Source: JAIQGF01 sp051006995
GTDB taxonomy: Bacteria > Acidobacteriota > Terriglobia > Terriglobales > Acidobacteriaceae
DNA length: 64,000 nt
Assembly: GCA_051006995.1 (NCBI GenBank)
Contig: JBPCSQ010000016.1
Location: forward strand, 1 to 64,000
Direction of reading: 5' to 3'
Below are positions 54,074-62,700 of the stretch, in pieces. The translations under genes were made by a program, and so were the position numbers. The notes below the pieces were generated by a model. It was not told the DNA's origin. It was given only the letters and a program-made list of their open reading frames with translations, and ran no database searches. How positions within the stretch are numbered: position 1 is the stretch's first letter; each line of letters begins with the position of its first letter.

Positions 54074-54727
54074 TTACTCGTGCCGGAGAAAGGTGCGCAG
54101 GGCCCGATGCACTTGCAGGCTGCCGTTGTAACTGATTAACCCCATCGCTCGAAACCGATTCATGAAGTGACTGATTCGCGAGCGGGTGGTACCCACCATC
54201 TCTGCCAAGGTTCCCTGGCTGACATGCAGGGTGGCGGTGTCAGGCCCGCTGGGCCGAGCAAAATGGCTCAGGCGCAACAGCAATCGCGCCAGGCGCCTCT
54301 CGCTTGAGTTCAGCAATTGATCGGTGAAATCTTCTTCGACGCGCTCGATACGAGAAAGCAGATCCAGAAGCAACCGGTTCGAAAACGCGGGCTCCCGATG
54401 AATGACGCCGCTTAACGTGGACTTCTTCACGCAATCGATCGTGGAGTGTTGGAGGGAGGTCGCAGTAGTTGTCCGTCGGGACTGTTTGAGGAGGCAGTTC
54501 TCGCCAAAAAATTCGCCTTTTCCTAGAATTGCGAGCACGGCCTTCTTTCCGCCCTTGGATGCCACCGTGAGCTTCACGTGACCGCTATCGACGTAGAACA
54601 TCGAATTAGCGGCGTCCCCTTGCGCATAGATTTCCTCTTTGTTGCCATACTCCCGAGTTGTCTTTCGATTTCCGATCCGGCCGAGGAGATCCCCGGAGTC
54701 GCGAGTCAGCCTGCGTTTATTTGCCAT
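54074..54727 (-). CDS. Crp/Fnr family transcriptional regulator (copy 1)
   Basis: The 217-residue product has a cNMP-like effector domain (EEIYAQGDAANSMFYVDSGHVKLTVASKGGKKAVLAILGKGEFFGE), a dimer helix and a winged HTH (LHVSQGTLAEMVGTTRSRISHFMNRFRAMGLI). There are no FNR-type iron-sulfur cysteines near the N-terminus, so it is not an oxygen sensor of that kind. It resembles the product of the gene at 55215 closely (GTTRSR.S.FMNRFR..G.I.YNG). Confidence 0.9.
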   Translation of the reverse strand: MANKRRLTRDSGDLLGRIGNRKTTREYGNKEEIYAQGDAANSMFYVDSGHVKLTVASKGGKKAVLAILGKGEFFGENCLLKQSRRTTTATSLQHSTIDCVKKSTLSGVIHREPAFSNRLLLDLLSRIERVEEDFTDQLLNSSERRLARLLLRLSHFARPSGPDTATLHVSQGTLAEMVGTTRSRISHFMNRFRAMGLISYNGSLQVHRALRTFLRHE

Positions 54728-55214
54728 CGGGTCCTCCCGCGCTGCCAGCCAACTCGTCTTGCAAATCAGTCAGACAGTACTCCAAGCCTAATGTTCATGT
54801 CGTGGCTGTACTGGTCAAAAGCGCTCACTTAGGATGGAAATTCAGGAGTGCATTCATGGTTTATAGGGTCAGTCATTCGATCATTCGATCAGACTTGTAG
54901 CTGGTGCCTGCCGAGGTTCACCTTGGAGGCTCCGTGTAGACAATGACCCCCTTATGTCCGCTGCCAGACGAAGTCCTGGAAGTCCTGTATGATAGGCAGT
55001 GTGCAGTATTGCTCACTCCCGGAATCGCGGAAGACCGCAATTCTGGTTCCCCTCACCTCCGCTCCCGCCCCTTGACGCAGAGGTGATTTAGGCTTTTGCC
55101 AAATCAAGACCGGCGTTCCGAGGCCGCGCAGGATGTCAGCCGGACCGGCTGACGGCCCCATCGTTCCGCCGAGCCAAGTCACAACAATCCGGTCCAGTGA
55201 TGCGAGGACAGGCC
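54728..55214. other. Divergent regulatory region between the two Crp/Fnr genes
   Basis: About 490 bases. A tandem octamer TCATTCGA x2 lies at 54873-54888. A minus frame 54952-55182 has no recognisable features. The region probably contains promoters for both regulators, but I cannot place boxes reliably. Confidence 0.4.
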
Positions 55215-55931
55215 ATGAGTACTACACATACGGCCGCACGTGCTCGGGTCCCTGCGCGGAAGTGTGCTTCGGCGAAACGCAAGATCCCGCGCGACGGGTT
55301 TGATCCTGAGTCCTTTCTCGCGACAGCCGGCGTGGGCAGGACGCTCGTAAGTCTGGCGAAAAAGCAGATTCTCTTTACGCAAGGAGAACCTGCTGACTCC
55401 ATATTCTACATACGAAAGGGGCAGGTGAGTCTTACCGTCGTTTCCGAACGCGGTAAGGAGGCAACCATTGCCTTACTGGGTGCTGGGGAATTTGTCGGAG
55501 AGTCGTGCATCGCTGCAGCCCAGCCTATCCGGCAAACGAGCGCGACCGCGATTACCGATTGTGACGTGCTCAGAATTGGCAAGAAAGACATGGTGCGCGT
55601 ACTTCACGAGCAGCACGCGTTTTCCGATGTCTTCGTCACCTTCCTTCTGGCCCGCAACGCCCGCGTTCAGGAGGACCTGGTTGACCAGCTTTTCAATTCC
55701 AGCGAAAAACGCCTGGCCCGGATTCTCTTGTTGCTGGCGCAGTTCGGCAAGGAAGGCAAACCCGAAAAGGTGATCGCGAAGATCAGCCAGGAAACCTTGG
55801 CCGAGATGATCGGCACCACGCGGTCACGGGTCAGCTTTTTCATGAATCGCTTCCGCAAGCTGGGATTCATCAAATACAACGGCACCATGGAGATTCACAG
55901 TTCCCTCTTAAACGTGATTCTGCACGACTAA
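55215..55931 (+). CDS. Crp/Fnr family transcriptional regulator (copy 2)
   Basis: The start ATG 55215 has GAGGACAGG upstream. The 238-residue product has an Arg/Lys-rich N-terminus (~30 residues), the effector domain (KKQILFTQGEPADSIFYIRKGQVSLTVVSERGKEATIALLGAGEFVGES) and the HTH (ISQETLAEMIGTTRSRVSFFMNRFRKLGFIKYNG). It shares DQL(F/L)NSSE(K/R)RLAR with copy 1. It lies 36 bases before the radical SAM gene and may regulate or be cotranscribed with it. Confidence 0.9.
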   Translation: MSTTHTAARARVPARKCASAKRKIPRDGFDPESFLATAGVGRTLVSLAKKQILFTQGEPADSIFYIRKGQVSLTVVSERGKEATIALLGAGEFVGESCIAAAQPIRQTSATAITDCDVLRIGKKDMVRVLHEQHAFSDVFVTFLLARNARVQEDLVDQLFNSSEKRLARILLLLAQFGKEGKPEKVIAKISQETLAEMIGTTRSRVSFFMNRFRKLGFIKYNGTMEIHSSLLNVILHD

Positions 55932-55967
55932 TTGCACTGATGGAGGGCATCAAGGAATGCCGCGCGC

Positions 55968-57506
55968 TTGAAGGTTCACCTTGTAAACCCCAGTGATGTG
56001 TCGTTCGGAACTGCAGTCATTACTCCGCGCTGGCTGTACGTTCTCGCCGCTGCGACCCCGAAGAGTTTTGGCGACCCCGTGATTGTGGACGAGACTTTGG
56101 ACCGGGTTGATCCGGCTAGCATTGGACGCGGAGACGTGGTTGGTATCGGCGTCCATACCGCCAACGCGCTTCGCGGCTACGAAATTGGGAGAATGGCCCG
56201 TGACCGCGGAGCTTACGTCGTCTTCGGCGGAATTCACGCGACTTTGTATCCGGAAGAGGCTGTCGAACTTGGCGGCGCCCACGCTGTTGTCCAGGGCGAT
56301 GGCGATCAGGTCTGGCCCGCGGTTCTCGACGATTGCAGCCAGGGCGGGCCCAAGCTGACCTATGCGGGCGGGCGTATCGAGGCGAGTGAATTCTTTCGGG
56401 CGCGCTGGGACTTGCTGCCTCGCAACCGGTACATGTGGGCCTCGGTGCAAACCGTTCGCGGCTGCCCGAAGCATTGCTCTTTCTGTTCCGTTTGGCGCAC
56501 CGACGGCCAGCGTCCCCGCCAGCGTGCTTCCGATGCCGTCATCGAGGAGATTGTCGAGTTGCGTCGGTTGGGCTTTCGCTTCATCGCGCTGGCCGACGAC
56601 AACTTCTATCCGGTAACCCTTAGCGACCTGCGACTGGCGGAGCAACAGCACAACTCGACCCGTTTGCAGGAGCTTGAACGGCTGCGCGCGGAGCGCTTCG
56701 AACTCATGTCGCGCCTGGCGAAGCTGCCGCGTGACGTGCAATTTTTCACTCAGATCACGATGGAGGCAGCCGAGGATCCGGAGTTTCTCGACGCAATGAA
56801 GGCAGCGCACATAATAGGCGCTTTGGTAGGTGTGGAGTCCGTCACGCCGGAAGGCTTGAAAGACGTTTTCAAGGATTTCAATCTATCTGGGGAACACCTG
56901 GTACAGCGCCTAAAAACGTTCCGGCGCCACGGTGTCCATGTACTCGGATCCTTCATCTTTGGCCTGCCCAGCGACAATCCCGCCACCTTCATGGCTACCG
57001 AAGATGTGGCGGAACGGGCCGAAATCACGTTTGCGCAGTTTGTGATGCTCACGCCTTTTCCCGGCACGGTGGACTTTATTAAGTGGGAAAAGACCCTGGG
57101 AGAAGAGCCCGAGAATATCGCAGGCATACCCATCACTCGACGATGGCTCATCCCCACCCATCTTCGTCCCAAGCTTTTCTGGCCGCACCCGGTGATGTCG
57201 GCCGAAGACATCCGTCGCCAGACGCAGGCGGTGTGGGACAAGTTTTACGCTTGGCGTTCCATCTGGAAGCGCTCAGGGTTCATTAAATCGCTGCGGGGGC
57301 GCTTGGCCTTTCTGCTCATTTCCAGAATCTACCGGCACATGTATGCCGATACCGGGATTGCGACCGACAGCGCCCGGAAGTCTTCTTCGGCGCGATGGGC
57401 ACGCTGGCTGGCAAAGCCCTGTCGACGCCTGTTTGCCGGCCGTCCCATGCCCCACCTGGAAGTCCCGCCACCCGGCCTGGAGCCGGATCCGGCTGCGGCA
57501 GATTGA
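55968..57506 (+). CDS. B12-binding-domain radical SAM protein
   Basis: The ~512-residue product starts at TTG. Residues 1-150 resemble a B12-binding-like Rossmann domain (IGVHTANALRGYEIGRMARDRGAYVVFGGIHATLYPEEAVE). The radical SAM site is VRGCPKHCSFCSVWR (C-x3-C-x2-C). The barrel follows with ALADDNFYPVT, VGVESVTPEGL and FIFGLPSDNP. The C-terminal ~100 residues are Arg/Trp-rich. It resembles hopanoid-related (HpnJ-like) and other lipid-modifying enzymes, but the substrate is not evident. Crp/Fnr copy 2 lies directly upstream. Confidence 0.88.
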   Translation: MKVHLVNPSDVSFGTAVITPRWLYVLAAATPKSFGDPVIVDETLDRVDPASIGRGDVVGIGVHTANALRGYEIGRMARDRGAYVVFGGIHATLYPEEAVELGGAHAVVQGDGDQVWPAVLDDCSQGGPKLTYAGGRIEASEFFRARWDLLPRNRYMWASVQTVRGCPKHCSFCSVWRTDGQRPRQRASDAVIEEIVELRRLGFRFIALADDNFYPVTLSDLRLAEQQHNSTRLQELERLRAERFELMSRLAKLPRDVQFFTQITMEAAEDPEFLDAMKAAHIIGALVGVESVTPEGLKDVFKDFNLSGEHLVQRLKTFRRHGVHVLGSFIFGLPSDNPATFMATEDVAERAEITFAQFVMLTPFPGTVDFIKWEKTLGEEPENIAGIPITRRWLIPTHLRPKLFWPHPVMSAEDIRRQTQAVWDKFYAWRSIWKRSGFIKSLRGRLAFLLISRIYRHMYADTGIATDSARKSSSARWARWLAKPCRRLFAGRPMPHLEVPPPGLEPDPAAAD

Positions 57507-57625
57507 TGCAGGTCCTGCATGAGGCCTACCTCGCCGCGCTCAAGAAAGATTCTCACCTACATGTCCACTATTGCTCAATTTCCGGATCATTGAAATGACA
57601 CACTATTCTTAGGGAGTCCGACCAG

Positions 57626-57826
57626 ATGATTGGGTTGGCGGAAAAGACGCTGGCTGAGTTGGAAAGCTTGGCGGAAGAAATGCGCGCAGTGATTGCACGC
57701 GATTACAAATACCCTCGGGCCGAACTTGAAGACGTCGAATGGGAATTGGAAAAGCGACGCTGGCGGAGAGATTCACCACCCCATCCAAAGAAGCAGACTG
57801 CAAGAGACGACCCCAGCGCGCTCTGA
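57626..57826 (+). CDS. Small charged protein (66 residues)
   Basis: AGGGAG lies upstream of ATG. The product is an acidic helix pair (EKTLAELESLAEEMRAVIARDY, RAELEDVEWELEKRRWRR) with a Pro/Lys tail. No family is recognised. It precedes the secreted repeat protein. Confidence 0.5.
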   Translation: MIGLAEKTLAELESLAEEMRAVIARDYKYPRAELEDVEWELEKRRWRRDSPPHPKKQTARDDPSAL

Positions 57827-57861
57827 ATAGAAACCAATTGTGGGACGAAAGGCGGTAATCC

Positions 57862-58818
57862 ATGAACGGCCGTATCCGAAGGTGCTGTCGGATTTTTGTA
57901 TTGTGTCTCAGCTTCGCGCCGATCCTGGTGTTTGCGCAATCATCTGATCGTGGCCAAAACCTCGCCAATTGCGAGAATGGCTGGGAATGTGACCACTCGA
58001 AACTCCCCGCCGCGGAAGCGCAAAGAGTGAGTATCGCGACCCGCCAGCGCAATCTGTCTGATTGCAAGTATGGTGGAACCTGCGACCGCACCAAACTGAC
58101 TCCCGCAGAGGCTCGCGAAGTTGCCCTCGCCGAGCATCAGCACAATTTCTCTGATTGCAGGTACGGCAGCGGATCTTGCGACCAGGCCAAACTGACTCCG
58201 GCGGAAGCCAAGGAAGTGGCTGGGGCGAAACACGATCGCAACCTGTCCGATTGCAACGATAGCTGGGCCTCCTGCGACCACGCCAAACTGACTTCGGTCG
58301 AAGCGCGAGATGTCGCCGTCGCCGAACGCCAGAACAATCTCTCTAGCTGCATGTACGGTGGATCGTGTGACCATTCCACACTGAGTCCGGCACAAACGAA
58401 AGATGTGGCTGCTGCTGAACACAGGCGCAAAGTCGCTGACTGCGAGAACGGCTGGAAGTGCAATACGTCCACATTAACAGCGGCGGAAGAGCGAGGAGTG
58501 GCGGCCGCAGAGCGCCGGCGCAATGTTTCCGATTGCAAGTACGGTGTGGCTTCCTGCAACCGCTCCGAACTGACCGCAGGCGAAGTGAAAGAAGTGGACG
58601 CCGCCGCGAAAGAGCGCAATTTCTCTGATTGCCGGTACGGCGGTGGATCCTGCGACCATTCCCAACTGACCCCGGCTGAAAGGAAAGAAGTGACGTTCGC
58701 CCAGCACCAACGCAATTACAAAGCATGTATTGAAGGCTACCCGGAGTGCGATACTTCACGGCTCACACCATCAGAAGCCAGCGCCGTTGCCGCCCGACAC
58801 AAGGCCGTTCCTCAGTAG
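57862..58818 (+). CDS. Secreted protein of nine cysteine-paired tandem repeats
   Basis: The 318-residue product has a signal peptide (FVLCLSFAPILVFAQ) and then nine tandem units of 31-32 residues, e.g. LSDCKYGGTCDRTKLTPAEA. Each has two Cys 6-7 apart, a C(D/N)..LT..E box, then a helix ending in a basic R(Q/R)(R/N)N. The regular Cys pairs suggest one disulfide or metal site per repeat, so a stiff rod outside the cytoplasm. There is no catalytic motif. I do not recognise a named family. Confidence 0.75.
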   Translation: MNGRIRRCCRIFVLCLSFAPILVFAQSSDRGQNLANCENGWECDHSKLPAAEAQRVSIATRQRNLSDCKYGGTCDRTKLTPAEAREVALAEHQHNFSDCRYGSGSCDQAKLTPAEAKEVAGAKHDRNLSDCNDSWASCDHAKLTSVEARDVAVAERQNNLSSCMYGGSCDHSTLSPAQTKDVAAAEHRRKVADCENGWKCNTSTLTAAEERGVAAAERRRNVSDCKYGVASCNRSELTAGEVKEVDAAAKERNFSDCRYGGGSCDHSQLTPAERKEVTFAQHQRNYKACIEGYPECDTSRLTPSEASAVAARHKAVPQ

Positions 58819-58852
58819 GCGAGCGCTTTGCCAGAGGACAAGAAAACGGGAA

Positions 58853-59041
58853 ATGACAAACTCAAAACTTCAAGCCGCACTCGATGAACTCGAAAGGCTA
58901 CGCGATACCGTCAAGGCATTCAGGGAGCGTAACGGCGCGCTGCCGAATCCGGACAGTGATGCCGGCCGCGCGGTCTCATTGCTGACGACTTTCACGAGCG
59001 AACTGGACAAGTTGAGTCTGGGCAAAGTGGTCAAGTCTTAG
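58853..59041 (+). CDS. Small helical protein (62 residues)
   Basis: From ATG 58853 the product reads TNSKLQAALDELERLRDTVKA, then ERNGALPNPDSDAGRAVSLL, then TTFTSELDKLSLGK: a helical hairpin with a central Pro turn. It lies 35 bases after the repeat-protein stop and may be cotranscribed. Function is unknown. Confidence 0.55.
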   Translation: MTNSKLQAALDELERLRDTVKAFRERNGALPNPDSDAGRAVSLLTTFTSELDKLSLGKVVKS

Positions 59042-59228
59042 AATGGCGCCAGTTCTCCTCGTATTCATCGACAAACCCCTTGATGCGCCGTCTCTGGATC
59101 TCTAATTCGGCGTCGTCCAACGGATGACGGATGGTCTCCTCTTTGGCCTCGGCGAGCCAAGCCTTGCACGCCTGATACTCACGCTCGTCGACGATGAAGT
59201 CGTTCTGGAGTGAGGGTACGGGTCTCAT
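59031..59228 (-). CDS. Small charged protein (65 residues)
   Basis: The product is strongly charged and helical (DEREYQACKAWLAEAKEETIRHP, LDDAELEIQRRRIKGFVDEYEENW). It converges with the preceding gene (11-base overlap of ends). The protein-like composition supports a real gene; the start is uncertain and no family is recognised. Confidence 0.5.
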   Translation of the reverse strand: MRPVPSLQNDFIVDEREYQACKAWLAEAKEETIRHPLDDAELEIQRRRIKGFVDEYEENWRHSKT

Positions 59229-59475
59229 TCAGCAGCCTCTGGCCTGTATTCCAACCTCTCGATCCCAAAACAGATACGATGGTAACAGCCTATGTGCCTT
59301 TCGGGATTGAAGTGCAAGGGGAACGGAGTATCGAAACTGAGCATAATTGCACAGTCCGTAAACATCGTGCGGCGCACAATAAGGTGTTGAACCTCGCGCC
59401 GGGAGTCACTGTCTCGCGGGTAACCCGCGTGGGCTCACCTGCCCAGACAACCCTGCGGAACTGCTGAGGAGAGTC

Positions 59476-59574
59476 ATGCCGAAGAGTGGAAACACCCCGA
59501 CCACAGCTCGGAAGAATAAGCACACGGGACATCAGAACACCAAACGAGTGGTTACCAAACGTAAGGCCGCATAA
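59476..59574 (+). CDS. Very small basic protein (32 residues)
   Basis: ATG 59476 has GAGGAGAG just upstream. The product begins MPKSGNTPTTARKNKHTG and is rich in Lys, Arg and Thr, with no hydrophobic core. It may be a nucleic-acid-binding or ribosome-associated microprotein (inference). It is too short for domain assignment. Confidence 0.4.
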   Translation: MPKSGNTPTTARKNKHTGHQNTKRVVTKRKAA

Positions 59575-59798
59575 ACAGCCACTGGGACGCAGGACCGCGT
59601 GCTTGTCGGTTCCTTGTCCTTTGCCTTCGCCAGTTGAGCGCCCACCGATCTTGCCCCTTGCTCTGCCCGCGAGTGCAGCCTTGATGCGGCCGGCGATCGG
59701 GCGCTGCGCCTGTAATGGCAGGCCTACAACCTCCGACCTGCCTGCGAACGACAACGTGGCGTGGAGATGCGGCGCCAGATCAAAGGAGACCTCAAGAG

Positions 59799-62700
59799 TT
59801 GAGCGTGAACCGGAAGACTAGCGGCGGGCCCTTGCTCCGCCTCAAGGCGCGGCTCCAAACCGCGAGCCTGGCGCGAAAGCTCGCCACGGACCAACCGCCG
59901 CTACGGTCAGAGTTGTTGACCGCCCACCAGATGGAGCAGCACGGGAAGAGCCTCGCGGCCGCGCACCAGGTGGACTTGAGGCGCGCCTCGGACCAACTCT
60001 TGGCCCGTCTGAACGAGAACGAAGACGTTTTGCTTGGGGTTCGCGACCTCCTGACCGAGGCCGTAACCGCCGACCGGCGGATCACGCCGGCTGGGGAATG
60101 GCTGCTCGACAACTTCTACCTGATCGAGGAGCAGATCCGTACTGCCAGGAAACATTTCCCGAAGGGGTACAGCCGAGAACTGCCTTGTTTGCTGAACAGT
60201 CCATCCGCGGGGCTGCCGAGAGCGTACGCTATCGCGCTGGAAACGATCTCGCACGGCGACGGACGCGTCGATCCGGAGAGCCTCAGTAGCTTTATCGCCG
60301 CCTACCAGACGGTCACCACGTTGAAGTTGGGTGAACTCTGGGCCCTCCCGATCATGCTTCGGCTTGCCCTTGTCGAGAATCTCCGCCGCGTCGCCGCGCG
60401 CGTCGCTACCGACCGGATCGACAGGAATCACGCCGAGGATTGGGCGGACCAGATGACCGAGACCGCCGAGAAGGACCCCAAGAGCCTGATTCTGGTGATC
60501 GCCGAGATGGCGCGGTCTAATCCGCCATTGGTGAGTTCGTTTGTGGCAGAACTGGCGCGGCGCCTGCAAGGACAGGGCCCCGCCCTGACATTGCCGCTCA
60601 CCTGGATTGAGCAGCGGCTTTCGGAATCAGGCACGACGATCAAGCAGTCGGTCGAGGCGGAGAACCAACGCCAGGCCGCTGACCAGGTTTCCGTCAGCAA
60701 CAGCATCGGTAGCCTCCGTCTTCTCGGCGCGATGGACTGGCGGGAGTTTGTCGAGACCATGAGCGCCGTCGAGCAGATCCTCCGTGAGGACATGGGCGGC
60801 GTATACGGCAGGATGGATTTTTTCACCCGTGACCGCTATCGCCACGTGGTAGAGAAAATTGCGAAACATAGTCGCCTGTCGGAGAGTGCGGTGGCGCGCG
60901 CAGCGATTGCTCTTGCGCGTCAGAATGCAGGCAGGGCAAGTAACCCCCGTGCGGACCATGTCGGCTTCTATCTGATCGACGCTGGATTACCGCAACTGCT
61001 TAAGACAGCGGAGGCGCGCTCATCGGGGGCTCTCCGCATGGCCAGCGAGCGCTTTCCCTTCCTGCTCTACCTGGGCGGCATCGTCGTGCTTACAACGGCA
61101 ATCGCCGCCAGCTTGCTGGTCAAGGCGCATGCCGGCGGCGTACGCGCTTGGCTGCTCGCGCTGACGGGAATCGTGTCGATTCTATGCGCGAGTCATCTGG
61201 CGGTAGCCCTGGTGAACTGGCTGGCGACACTGCTGGCGACGCCCCACCTGCTGCCCCGAATGGATTTTTCCAACGGGATTCCCCCGGAATTGCGCACCCT
61301 GGCGGTGGTCCCGACCATGCTCACCAGCGAAGCCAATATCGAAGAACTGGTCGAGGCGCTGGAAGTCCGGTTCCTCGCGAATCAGGACGACAACCTGCAC
61401 TTTGGCCTGCTCACCGATTTTCGAGACGCGGACCAGGAATCGCTGCCCGAGGATGAACCGCTGTTGCGGCTGGCTCGGCAGCACATCGAACAACTCAACG
61501 AAAAATACCCGGGCACGAACTCAGACACATTCTTCCTGTTTCATCGACCGCGCCGCTGGAATCCCCGCGAGCGGACGTGGATGGGGCACGAGCGCAAACG
61601 GGGCAAGCTTGGCGATTTGAATGCGCTGTTACGCGGCGGCTCAGCCGACCATTTCTCTGTGATTGTTGGCGACACCCAAGTCCTTCCCAACGTGAAGTAC
61701 GTGATCACGCTCGACACCGACACGCAACTACCGCGGGATTCGGCCTGGCAGTTTGTAGGGGCGATGGCGCACCCGCTGAATCGTGCGCGTTACGACGCAG
61801 AGAAGCAACGTGTCGTGGAAGGCTACGGCATTCTGCAACCGCGAGTTGGGGTGAGCTTGCCTGGGACGAGCCGTTCGCGGTACGCGCGACTGTATGGCAG
61901 TGAGCCGGGCATCGATCCGTACACGCGGGCCGTATCGGACGTCTATCAGGACCTCTTCCATGAAGGGTCGTTCATCGGAAAGGGCATCTATGAAGTGGAT
62001 ACCTTCGAACAGGCACTGAGCGGGCGTTTTCCGGAAAATCGTATTCTCAGCCACGATCTTCTGGAGGGCTGCTACGCGCGGGCGGGGCTGCTAAGCGATG
62101 TGCAGGTGTATGAGGAGTATCCCGCCCGCTACAGCGCGGATGTAAGCCGGCGGCATCGTTGGATTCGCGGCGATTGGCAAATCGTGCGATGGGCTCTGCC
62201 CAGCGTCCCCGGCCCCGGCGCTCTTTTTCAGCGTAACCCGCTCTCGCCACTGTCCCGATGGAAGATCTTCGACAACCTTCGCCGCAGCCTCATCCCTGCG
62301 GCACTGATGCTGCTGTTGATCCTGGGGTGGACGGTGCTGCCGGCCGCATGGTTCTGGACAGTGGCGGTGATGGCGATCGTCCTGCTTCCTTCCTTTCTTA
62401 TCTCTGCCCTGGATGTGCTGCACAAACCCGGCGATGTCCACCTCGGTCAGCATCTTGCCGCTGCGGCACACTCGGCGGGCAGGCACTTTGCGCAGGCGGC
62501 ATTCACACTCGTGTGCCTGCCGTATGAGGCGTTCTTCACGCTGGACGCGATTTTCCGCACTGCCGGGCGGATGTGGTTCACGCGCCGGAGAAGGCTCCAG
62601 TGGAATCCGTCGAGCGCGCACGATGTCGGCAATCGTACGAATCTCGCCTCGGTCTCGCGGACGATGTGGTTCGCCCCCGTGCTGTCGATGGTTGCGGCGA

